A stretch of DNA of 5,967 bases. It comes from Comamonadaceae bacterium (GTDB lineage Bacteria > Pseudomonadota > Gammaproteobacteria > Burkholderiales > Burkholderiaceae). The notes beneath the pieces are model-generated. The model was given only the letters and a program-made list of their open reading frames with translations, did not search any database and was not told the DNA's origin. A program made the translations under genes and the position numbers. Below are positions 1-5,659 of the stretch, in pieces. Numbering within the stretch: position 1 is the first letter of the stretch; every line of letters begins with the position of its first letter. The DNA lies in NCBI GenBank assembly GCA_947377705.1, contig CANCGU010000167.1:1-5967 (forward strand), read 5' to 3'.

Positions 1-701
1 AAAGGGTTGTCATGCAAGTTGCGCAGCTCAGGCCAAGCCGTGAAGGCCAACAACCAATAAGACGCCATGCCCCCCAACAAGCCCACGATCACCCCAGGCA
101 CACGCTTAGAAATACGTGGCGCCAACAACATGAATGCAGCCGTCACCGCGCCGACAATCAGGCTAGGGGCTTGCCAAAGGTCAACGGCCTGCAAGCCCTG
201 CCACCAGTTCATTCCCTTGGGCAGCGCCATCCATTTCGGCAATTGACTCATCACAATGATCAGGCCCACACCGCTCAAGTAGCCACTCACCACGGGAAAC
301 GGCATGTACTTGATGAGTTCGCCAATACGCAGCAAGCCAAACGAAATTTGCACCAAGCTACTGATGAAGGCCACCAAGAACAAGGTCAAGACCACAGCAC
401 CAACGCCTGCGCCTTGTTGCGTCATTTGAATCGTCAAGGCCGATAACACGGCAGCCGCAGGCGCGCAGGGTGCGGAGATCAAACGCTGCGTACCGCCAAA
501 CGTGGCAGCAATCAGTCCCAGCGCCGTGACCCCCAGCATGCCTGCCAACGCACCTTTGGCACCAAACTCCGCGCCAAGCGGGGAAAAAATGGTAACGCCA
601 AAAGCGATGGCCGAAGGCAATGCGACCAACATGGCGGCAAAGCCACCCCAAATGTCACCAGAAAGATTGGCACGCGATAGTTGTATTTGAGTGGTTGTCA
701 T
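1..701 (-). CDS. SulP-family inorganic anion transporter, N-terminal part (runs off left edge)
   Basis: This is an inner-membrane secondary transporter of the SulP/SLC26 family, whose members carry sulfate, bicarbonate or dicarboxylates. Reading leftward from ATG at 701-699 gives 233 codons with no stop before the edge. The N-terminus has a short polar lead, then a first membrane segment containing ALPSAIAFG (about residues 27-35), the family's usual opening. A second hydrophobic stretch follows (residues 50-68), then the loop GGTQRLISAPCAP (69-81), which matches the conserved SulP loop before TM3. Further hydrophobic segments run to the edge, including one after PFPVVSGYL. Family members are usually 500-750 residues, so the rest of the transmembrane domain and any STAS domain lie outside. 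No strong Shine-Dalgarno precedes the start. It is transcribed divergently from the catabolic gene string, and a functional link to it is not shown. The substrate cannot be told from this fragment. Confidence 0.88.
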   Translation of the reverse strand, partial: MTTTQIQLSRANLSGDIWGGFAAMLVALPSAIAFGVTIFSPLGAEFGAKGALAGMLGVTALGLIAATFGGTQRLISAPCAPAAAVLSALTIQMTQQGAGVGAVVLTLFLVAFISSLVQISFGLLRIGELIKYMPFPVVSGYLSGVGLIIVMSQLPKWMALPKGMNWWQGLQAVDLWQAPSLIVGAVTAAFMLLAPRISKRVPGVIVGLLGGMASYWLLAFTAWPELRNLHDNP

Positions 702-823
702 TGCTCAAGGTTATCACTGTCGACATGGACGTACAGCACCCGGGTTCACCCTAGGTAATCGCCTTGGTGACTCACCCATCCAGCAATTACGCTTTTAATT
801 CAAGACCTTCAAAGGAGACCTCC
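702..823. promoter_or_regulatory. Divergent intergenic region, presumed promoters/operator
   Basis: This 122-bp gap separates the leftward transporter gene from the rightward catabolic genes, so promoters for both probably lie here. Visible structure: a perfect dyad GGTGA-C-TCACC at 766-776, a small dyad GGGT-TC-ACCC at 742-751, and TCACC at 747-751 mirrored by GGTGA at 766-770 about two helical turns away. These are plausible operator half-sites for a transcription factor, but no family can be named. I could not find a convincing sigma-70 -35/-10 pair; an AT-rich patch near 793-800 is the only -10-like sequence for the rightward genes. Confidence 0.35.
811..817 (+). promoter_or_regulatory. 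Shine-Dalgarno deciding the GTG start at 824
   Basis: AAAGGAG lies 6 bases before GTG at 824-826. It settles the start of the dehydrogenase gene on GTG rather than on the in-frame TTG at 764, which has no such signal. The same AAAGGAGAC string precedes the binding-protein gene at 4693. Confidence 0.8.
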
Positions 824-2059
824 GTGAAACGTCAAAAATTTACCCGCACACTACAAAATGCCACGCTCACCTTGGGCATGGCCTTCAGCAGTTTTGCCAT
901 GGCACAAGCGCCAGCTGCGCCGCCAGCCTCTGCGATTCCACCCACATGGGCGCAAGGCCGAACACCCGAGCAGGCCGCACTGAATTTGGTGCCACATCCG
1001 CCAGGCATGACGGCATTGCCCGCCAGCGACATTCCAACCGACAAGCTCAAAGTACCCGCTGGTTTCAAGGTAGAGCTGTGGGCCACGGGCATGCCTAACG
1101 CGCGCTCGATGGTGCAAACACCCAAAGGCACCTTGTTTGTGGGCACACGTTTCCCAGGCAACGTTTACGCGGTGGTTGAAAAAGATGGCAAACGCGAAGT
1201 CAAGACGATTGCCAAAGGTCTGCACCGTCCTAACGGTGTGGCATTCAAAGATGGCTCGCTGTATGTGGCCGAGCTGTCACGCATCATTCGCTACGACAAC
1301 ATCGAAGCCAACTTAGACAATCCACCTGCACCCGTGGTCGTGTTTGACGCACTGCCCAAAGACGAAGCACATGGCTGGAAGTTCATGAAGCTCAGCCCAG
1401 ACGGCAACTACTTGTATTTCCAAATCGGCACACCAGCCAACATCACCGTGCAACCGGTGACACACGCCGTGATTGTTCGCTTGAACCTCAAGACCAACAT
1501 CATGGAAACTGTGGCACATGGCGTACGCAACAGCGTGGGCATGGATTTCCATCCGGTCACCAAGGAACTTTGGTTCACCAACAATGGACGTGATTGGGTC
1601 AATGACGATTTGCCCAACGACACCTTGCACCGCGTCACACGCAAAGGCATGAACTTTGGCTACCCCTTCTGCCATCAAGGCGATTTGCTTGACATCGATT
1701 TTGGCAAAGGCCGCTCATGCGATGAGTTTGACAAACCTGTGTTGAAGATTGGCCCACACGTTGCGGCCTTGGGCATGCGCTTTTACACAGGCAAGCAGTT
1801 CCCTGCAGAGTACACAAACAACATCTTCATCGCGGAACACGGCTCTTGGAACCGCACCAAGAAAACCGGCTTCGATGTGGTGCGTGTCGCGCTGGATGCG
1901 AAAGGCAACGTCACCAAAAAAGAAGTCTTTGTGTCCGGTTGGATTCAAGGCGATGATTTCTGGGGACGTCCTGCTGATGTCCATGTGATGAAAGACGGTT
2001 CCATGCTCGTGTCTGATGACGTGGCGGGTGCTATCTTCCGTGTTTCACACAGCAAATAA
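824..2059 (+). CDS. Sorbosone-dehydrogenase-like PQQ-dependent beta-propeller oxidoreductase, secreted
   Basis: This is a predicted periplasmic, PQQ-dependent dehydrogenase of the glucose/sorbosone dehydrogenase family. Starting at GTG 824 the protein has 411 residues with a clear signal peptide: basic MKRQKFTR, a hydrophobic core, and AMA-QA cleavage near residue 27. The mature part shows propeller-blade motifs: HRPNGVAF (H134), an HGWKF stretch (H183), GVRNSVGMDFHP with R235-N236 (the GxRN motif that contacts PQQ in soluble glucose dehydrogenase), FTNNGRDW, NFGYPFCHQGD, EHGSWNRT, and a final blade GRPADVHVMKDGSMLVSDD. There is no CxxCH, so it lacks a fused haem domain; the next gene supplies a separate dihaem cytochrome and overlaps this stop codon by one base, suggesting an electron-transfer pair. 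The substrate (sugar, aldose, alcohol or lactol) is not known. PQQ use is inferred from the family. A non-PQQ SMP-30/NHL-like propeller is a less likely alternative. Confidence 0.88.
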   Translation: MKRQKFTRTLQNATLTLGMAFSSFAMAQAPAAPPASAIPPTWAQGRTPEQAALNLVPHPPGMTALPASDIPTDKLKVPAGFKVELWATGMPNARSMVQTPKGTLFVGTRFPGNVYAVVEKDGKREVKTIAKGLHRPNGVAFKDGSLYVAELSRIIRYDNIEANLDNPPAPVVVFDALPKDEAHGWKFMKLSPDGNYLYFQIGTPANITVQPVTHAVIVRLNLKTNIMETVAHGVRNSVGMDFHPVTKELWFTNNGRDWVNDDLPNDTLHRVTRKGMNFGYPFCHQGDLLDIDFGKGRSCDEFDKPVLKIGPHVAALGMRFYTGKQFPAEYTNNIFIAEHGSWNRTKKTGFDVVRVALDAKGNVTKKEVFVSGWIQGDDFWGRPADVHVMKDGSMLVSDDVAGAIFRVSHSK

Positions 2060-2655
2060 TGTCTAGGTATGTTTCAAAGGCCATTCATGGAATGGCCTTT
2101 TTTTTCGCGGCACTTGCTGTGCCTCAGACATGGGCGGCACCGGACGCTGTGGCGGGCAAAGCCAAGGCGCAGCTTTGTGCGGCGTGTCATGGTGAAAATG
2201 GTGTGTCGTCCATGCCAGACACCCCACACTTAGCTGCGCAACCACCGCTGTCTATCTTTTATCAATTGCTGCAGTTCCGTGACCAGCGCCGCAAAGGCGG
2301 GGGCATGGAGGCCATCGCAACCACCTTGACTGAGCAAGACATGCGCGACATTGCGGCACATTACGCCACGCTCCCCGCGCCTGCCCCCCAGACAGGTGGC
2401 GATGCGCAAAAAATTGCACGCGGTCAACAAATTGCACAGCAGCAATACTGCTCGTCCTGCCACGGCGCACAACTGCAAGGACAAAAACATGTGCCCCGCC
2501 TGTCGGGTCAATCCCACGCGTATTTCGTCACCCAGCTGCGCAACCTTCGCTCGGGCGCTCGCGCCGACATGGATGGCACGATGGCCAGTGCCGCACGCAG
2601 CTTGACGGATGAAGAAATTGAAGCCATGGCCGCATACGCACGCAGCCTGCCCTGA
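2059..2655 (+). CDS. Dihaem c-type cytochrome (cytochrome c4-like), secreted
   Basis: This is a periplasmic electron carrier of 198 residues. A signal peptide occupies residues 1-27 (K7 in the n-region, hydrophobic MAFFFAALAV, WAA before cleavage). The first haem site is CAACH at 40-44 with M83 a likely axial ligand; the second is CSSCH at 131-135 with M175 a likely ligand. Two similar c domains joined by a proline-rich linker (about 105-111) fit the c4 family, though c4 proteins are usually slightly longer. The ATG shares a base with the previous TAA (TAATG) and has no visible Shine-Dalgarno, so translation is probably coupled to the dehydrogenase. The likely role is to accept electrons from the dehydrogenase and pass them to a terminal oxidase. 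Odd point: a terminator-like hairpin lies in the signal-peptide codons. Starting at Met12 would lose the basic n-region, and any later start would lose export, which haem attachment requires, so I keep 2059. Confidence 0.9.
   Translation: MSRYVSKAIHGMAFFFAALAVPQTWAAPDAVAGKAKAQLCAACHGENGVSSMPDTPHLAAQPPLSIFYQLLQFRDQRRKGGGMEAIATTLTEQDMRDIAAHYATLPAPAPQTGGDAQKIARGQQIAQQQYCSSCHGAQLQGQKHVPRLSGQSHAYFVTQLRNLRSGARADMDGTMASAARSLTDEEIEAMAAYARSLP
2076..2105 (+). terminator. Intrinsic-terminator-like hairpin inside the cytochrome gene
   Basis: AAAGGCCATT (2076-2085) and AATGGCCTTT (2091-2100) form a perfect 10-bp stem around a 5-base loop, and the 3' arm runs into eight consecutive T (2098-2105). This has the form of a rho-independent terminator for rightward transcription. 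It starts 15 bases after the cytochrome start codon and encodes part of its signal peptide, so it would act on the operon's downstream genes. The opposite strand has only a short T tract, so it should be one-directional. Function is inferred: it could end a share of transcripts after the dehydrogenase, with termination relieved when ribosomes coupled through TAATG cover the stem. Confidence 0.55.
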
Positions 2656-2668
2656 ACAGACCTAAGAC

Positions 2669-3448
2669 ATGCAAACCTATATGACGCATCCCTCGCAACC
2701 CGCGTTGCGGTTGCCCCCCCATGCGTGCGATGCCCATGTTCATGTGTTTGGCCCCACGGCACGATTTGCTTACGCCAAGACTCCAGGCGCCAAACCTGCC
2801 GAGGCCCCCAAAGAGAAGCTCTTTGCCCTGCACAAACAACTGGGCATCACGCGCTGCGTGATCGTGCAATCGATGGTGCATGGTTTTGACAATGCGGTGG
2901 TGGAAGACGCCATTGCCGCAGGCAACGGCCACTACTTAGGCGTGGCGCTGGCCCCTGCAGATGTGGCGCACACAGAGCTCAAACGCTTGGCTGCCGCAGG
3001 TTTTCGGGCGGTACGCTTTAATTTCATGAAACACCTGGGTATGGGCACGACACCCGATGAACTGGTGGCATTGACCCACCGACTGGCGGATCACCAAATG
3101 CACCTGCAAGTGCATTTCGAAAGCAGCTTGATCCATGAACTCGGCCCTTGTTTCCAAAAATCGGCAGTACCCGTGGTGATCGACCACATGGGGCGCGTCG
3201 ATGCGGCGCTAGGCCTCCACCATGCCGATTTCCAGGCCCTGTGCCGCTTGTTGAACGATGCCAAGTTCCATGTGAAGGTGAGTGGCATTGACCGCATCCA
3301 AGCGCGTGTGCCCTTGACTGTGCCGCCTTACACACAGGGCATTGAATTGGCGAAGCATTTGGTTCAAAACTTTTCACACCAGTGCGTGTGGGGCACCGAT
3401 TGGCGGATCACCAAATGCACCTGCAAGTGCATTTCGAAAGCAGCTTGA
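2669..3448 (+). CDS. 5' fragment of the LigI-like hydrolase (truncated product)
   Basis: This open frame gives 259 residues, of which the first 245 are authentic LigI-like hydrolase and the last 14 (from RITKC) are out-of-frame reading of the second repeat copy. It lacks the C-terminal barrel helix and the PHPN loop next to the active-site Asp, so stable folding is doubtful. The ATG follows the cytochrome stop by 13 bases with only a weak TAAGA-type ribosome site; ATG at 2681 is a second possible start. It would be annotated as an amidohydrolase gene if the duplication were overlooked. Confidence 0.6.
   Translation: MQTYMTHPSQPALRLPPHACDAHVHVFGPTARFAYAKTPGAKPAEAPKEKLFALHKQLGITRCVIVQSMVHGFDNAVVEDAIAAGNGHYLGVALAPADVAHTELKRLAAAGFRAVRFNFMKHLGMGTTPDELVALTHRLADHQMHLQVHFESSLIHELGPCFQKSAVPVVIDHMGRVDAALGLHHADFQALCRLLNDAKFHVKVSGIDRIQARVPLTVPPYTQGIELAKHLVQNFSHQCVWGTDWRITKCTCKCISKAA
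3087..3403 (+). repeat. Tandem direct repeat, copy 1 (317 bp)
   Basis: This is the first unit of a head-to-tail direct repeat inside the hydrolase gene. It begins CGGATCACC and ends GCACCGATTGG. It is in frame with the gene's start and encodes the stretch from about residue 140 to W245. It differs from copy 2 at 8 of 317 positions (about 97.5% identity), with no insertions or deletions. Confidence 0.95.
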
Positions 3449-3855
3449 TCCATGAACTCGGCCCTTGTTTCCAAAAATCAGCAGTGCCCGTGGTGATCGA
3501 CCACATGGGGCGCGTCGATGCGGCGCTAGGCCTCCACCATGCCGATTTTCAAGCCCTATGCCGCTTGTTGAACGATGCCAAATTCCATGTGAAGGTGAGT
3601 GGCATTGACCGCATCCAAGCGCGTTTGCCCTTGACTGTGCCGCCTTACACACAGGGCATTGAATTGGCGCAGCATTTGGTTCAAAACTTTTCACACCAGT
3701 GCGTGTGGGGCACCGATTGGCCTCACCCCAACCACACACACGTCCCAGACGACGGCGTCTTGGTCGATGCACTGCGACACATCGCACCCACACCTGAGTT
3801 GATGCAACGCGTGTTGGTCGACAACCCACAAGCGCTCTATCGCTTTGAAAACTGA
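3382..3855 (+). CDS. 3' fragment of the LigI-like hydrolase (second copy of the middle plus the true C-terminus)
   Basis: This frame opens at GTG 3382 and gives 157 residues. From HRLADHQ onward it repeats the middle of the hydrolase (HFES, VIDHMGR, VKVSGIDR, GTDW) and then continues into the genuine C-terminus with PHPNHTHVPDD and LVDNPQALYRFEN. It lacks the N-terminal half of the barrel, including the HxH motif. No Shine-Dalgarno precedes the GTG, and it overlaps the upstream fragment in another frame. It is very probably a remnant and not an independent gene, although it is fully open and would be called by gene finders. Confidence 0.5.
   Translation: MRVGHRLADHQMHLQVHFESSLIHELGPCFQKSAVPVVIDHMGRVDAALGLHHADFQALCRLLNDAKFHVKVSGIDRIQARLPLTVPPYTQGIELAQHLVQNFSHQCVWGTDWPHPNHTHVPDDGVLVDALRHIAPTPELMQRVLVDNPQALYRFEN
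3404..3720 (+). repeat. Tandem direct repeat, copy 2 (317 bp)
   Basis: This second unit directly abuts copy 1. It is in frame with the true C-terminus of the gene but not with the start. Relative to copy 1 it has six silent third-position changes (Ser, Val, Phe, Gln, Leu and Lys codons) and two conservative amino-acid changes, V to L (RVPL/RLPL) and K to Q (ELAK/ELAQ). The 11-base sequence CACCGAYTGGC occurs at 3077, 3394 and 3711, marking the start, junction and end of the duplication. Confidence 0.95.
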
Positions 3856-3867
3856 AAGCCATTGACG

Positions 3868-4680
3868 ATGACAGGAAGACTGCAAAACAAAGTGGTGCTG
3901 GTCACAGGCGCAGGCTCTGTGGGGCCAGGTTGGGGCAATGGCCGAGCCATTGCTGTGCGCATGGTCCAAGAAGGCGCCAAGGTGATGGCCTTGGACCGCG
4001 AGCAAGCACGCTTGGAAGAAACGCTGTCACGCGCCGCGGCGGTATGCCAAGACAACCAGGGGGAAATCGCATCCATGACATGCGATGTCACCAGCACCGC
4101 CTCTATTGAAGCCGCCATACAAGCCACCCTCGAACGCTTTGGCCGTATTGATGTGCTCATCAACAACGTGGGCGGTTCGGCGCCAGGCGGGCCTGTAGAA
4201 ATGAGCGAAGCGGTGTGGGATGCCCAAATTGACCACAACCTCAAAAGCGTGTTCATGATGTGCAAATACGTTTTACCCGTGATGGAACACCAAGGTGCGG
4301 GGGCGATTGTCAACCTGTCATCCACCTCGGGCATCCGTTGGACGGGCTCTGCCCAAGTCGCCTACGCGGCCACAAAGGCCGCCGTCATTCAACTGGGACG
4401 CGTGGTGGCAGTGCAATATGCAAAAAAGGGCATCCGCGTCAACACCGTGGTGCCCGGCCAGCTGCACACACCGATGGTGGATGCGCGCTTGGCCAAGCAG
4501 CGCACCGACGGTGATGTGCAGACCTTGCTCACGCAGCGACAAGCACGCATTCCACTGCCTTTCATGGGCGACGGCCAAGACACAGCCAATGCTGTGCTGT
4601 TTTTAGCCAGTGATGAAGCACGCTTCATCACGGGGACAGAAATCATTGTGGACGGCGGCATGTCGGCCCGATGCGATTAA
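3868..4680 (+). CDS. SDR-family NAD(P)-dependent oxidoreductase
   Basis: This is a cytoplasmic classical short-chain dehydrogenase of 270 residues from ATG 3868; TTG at 3862 is in frame but has a poorer ribosome site. The Rossmann fold starts at VVLVTGAG (9-16), with a longer than usual glycine loop GSVGPGWGNGRA (16-27). D43 ends the second strand and suggests NAD(H) preference. CDV at 72-74 and NNVGG at 99-103 follow (usual form NNAGG). The catalytic tetrad is probably N124, S152, Y166 and K170 (YAATK). The C-terminus has the typical FITGTEIIVDGG. It lies 12 bases after the hydrolase gene and directly before the binding-protein gene. It probably oxidises or reduces an alcohol/ketone intermediate of the pathway; the substrate is unknown. 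FabG-like activity is possible in principle but unlikely given the catabolic neighbourhood. Confidence 0.9.
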   Translation: MTGRLQNKVVLVTGAGSVGPGWGNGRAIAVRMVQEGAKVMALDREQARLEETLSRAAAVCQDNQGEIASMTCDVTSTASIEAAIQATLERFGRIDVLINNVGGSAPGGPVEMSEAVWDAQIDHNLKSVFMMCKYVLPVMEHQGAGAIVNLSSTSGIRWTGSAQVAYAATKAAVIQLGRVVAVQYAKKGIRVNTVVPGQLHTPMVDARLAKQRTDGDVQTLLTQRQARIPLPFMGDGQDTANAVLFLASDEARFITGTEIIVDGGMSARCD

Positions 4681-4685
4681 AGGAG
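4679..4685 (+). promoter_or_regulatory. Shine-Dalgarno of the binding-protein gene
   Basis: AAAGGAG overlaps the SDR stop codon (TAA at 4678-4680) and sits 7 bases before ATG 4693. It is the strongest ribosome site in the operon together with the one at 811, in keeping with the high level at which periplasmic binding proteins are usually made. Confidence 0.8.
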
Positions 4686-4692
4686 ACTTCAT

Positions 4693-5652
4693 ATGCAACG
4701 ACAACGTTTTATCAAAATTCTTGCAGCTTCTGTCATGGTCGGTTTGACGACCCTGGCTTCTGCGCAAACCAAAACAACACGCATCTTGGTGGCATTCCCA
4801 CCAGGTGGCCCCGTTGACTTTGTGGCTCGCACACTCACAGAGCAGCTCAGCAAAGAACTGGGCCAGCAAGTGATGGTTGAAAACAAGGCCGGTGCCAACG
4901 GTGCGATTGCGGCTGACACCTTACTCAAAGCACCTGCAGATGGACAAACCCTGTGGCTCACTAGCGTTGGGGCCGTGGCCATCAACCCCTCGCTGTATGC
5001 CACCCTGCCCTACGATCCCGTGCGTGATCTAGCCCCTGTGTCATTGGTGGTCAACAACGTCGAGATGTTGGTGGTGAACCCCAATAACCCTGTCAATGGG
5101 CCACAAGAGTTCATTGCCGCGGCACGACAAAAATCAACCACCATGGCCTCCTCAGGCACCGGCAGCGTGCCGCACTTGGCCATGGAGTTGCTGGCAGATG
5201 CCACCCGCGCAGACTTGATTCATGTGCCCTACAAAGGTGCTGCGCCTGCCATCACCGATGTCATGGCCGGTCATGTGGATGGTTTCTTTGGTGACATTCC
5301 TGGATTGATGGGCCACATCCGCAGCGGCAAGCTCAAGCCTGTGGCGCTCGCATCCACACGACGCCACCCTCTGTTTCCTGATGTCAAAACCTTCCAAGAA
5401 ATTGGTGTTGCCGGCGTGGATTCTGACAATTGGTACGCCTTGTTTGCACACAAAAACACATCTGCTGCAGAGCTAGACCGCCTCAACCAAGCCGTGCGCC
5501 GCACGCTGGCGAGTGAGGCTGTGCGCACTAAACTGATTGCCTCAGGTGCCGAACCTTCAGCATCTAGCTCGGCTGAACTTAGCGCCTTGCTGAAAAACGA
5601 CATGGCCAAATGGGGCCGTGTGATCCGTGACAAAAAAGTCAAAGCAGATTGA
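4693..5652 (+). CDS. Bug/TctC-family periplasmic solute-binding protein (tripartite tricarboxylate transporter type)
   Basis: This 319-residue protein has a signal peptide (basic MQRQRFIK, hydrophobic core, ASA-Q cleavage near residue 24), giving a mature periplasmic receptor of about 295 residues, typical of the Bug family. Hallmarks are ILVAFPPGGPVDFVAR (31-46, the conserved PGGxxD loop that contacts a carboxylate), QQVMVENKAGANGAIA, the LPYDPVRDLAPVS stretch, SSGTGSVPHLAMELL, HVPYKGAAPAITDVMAGHVDGFF, and a C-terminal WGRVIRDKKVKAD. Bug proteins bind organic acids such as dicarboxylates, aromatic acids or amino acids and deliver them to TctAB-type permeases. No TctA or TctB gene is visible in the window, so it may serve a permease encoded elsewhere, as often happens in Burkholderiales. 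Its place in a catabolic operon suggests that its ligand is the pathway substrate or a relative. Confidence 0.93.
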   Translation: MQRQRFIKILAASVMVGLTTLASAQTKTTRILVAFPPGGPVDFVARTLTEQLSKELGQQVMVENKAGANGAIAADTLLKAPADGQTLWLTSVGAVAINPSLYATLPYDPVRDLAPVSLVVNNVEMLVVNPNNPVNGPQEFIAAARQKSTTMASSGTGSVPHLAMELLADATRADLIHVPYKGAAPAITDVMAGHVDGFFGDIPGLMGHIRSGKLKPVALASTRRHPLFPDVKTFQEIGVAGVDSDNWYALFAHKNTSAAELDRLNQAVRRTLASEAVRTKLIASGAEPSASSSAELSALLKNDMAKWGRVIRDKKVKAD

Positions 5653-5659
5653 GGACTGG

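Larger units (their letters stand above)
2669..3855 (+). pseudogene. LigI-like amidohydrolase gene disrupted by a 317-bp tandem duplication
   Basis: The ancestral product is a COG3618 TIM-barrel hydrolase resembling 2-pyrone-4,6-dicarboxylate hydrolase (LigI), which opens a pyrone or lactone ring in the cytoplasm. The intact first part has DAHVHVFGP (residues 21-29), the N-terminal HxH strand, IVQSMVHGFDN, HFES, VIDHMGR, VKVSGIDR and GTDW (D244, equivalent to the catalytic Asp of LigI). After W245 the frame runs into a second copy of 3087-3403 shifted by 317 bases (not a multiple of 3) and stops at 3448. The expected continuation PHPNHTH...LVDNPQALYRF is found only at 3721-3855 in another frame. 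Joining 2669-3403 to 3721-3855 gives exactly 290 codons, 289 residues plus stop, about the family length. As written, the gene should not yield a normal enzyme. A lactonase for a sugar acid is an alternative ancestral activity. Confidence 0.85.

Noticed and set aside
12..446. Rightward open frame of 144 residues
   Set aside because: It is antisense to the SulP transporter, rich in His/Gln/Arg with no recognisable domain; a shadow of the real gene.
358..651. Leftward 97-residue open frame
   Set aside because: It lies in a different frame from the transporter, which is read from ATG 701 and shows clear family motifs.
764..823. Upstream extension of the dehydrogenase to TTG 764 (20 extra residues)
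   Set aside because: GTG 824 has an ideal AAAGGAG site 6 bases upstream and begins a typical basic signal-peptide n-region; the extension would put an unusual polar lead before it.
3382..3448. Programmed ribosomal frameshift joining the two hydrolase frames
   Set aside because: There is no slippery heptamer in the overlap, and a frameshift product would still contain about 106 duplicated residues in the barrel.
3087..3720. Mobile element or integron-type cassette as the cause of the repeat
   Set aside because: The repeat is wholly made of hydrolase coding sequence, without terminal inverted repeats, target-site duplication of foreign DNA, or a transposase or integrase.
3024..3862. Leftward open frames of 117 and 162 residues that share near-identical sequence
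   Set aside because: They are antisense to the hydrolase; the similarity merely reflects the 317-bp tandem repeat.
3862..3867. TTG 3862 as the SDR start
   Set aside because: ATG 3868 is two codons later, with GAAAG at a better distance, and begins the usual short lead before the first Rossmann strand.
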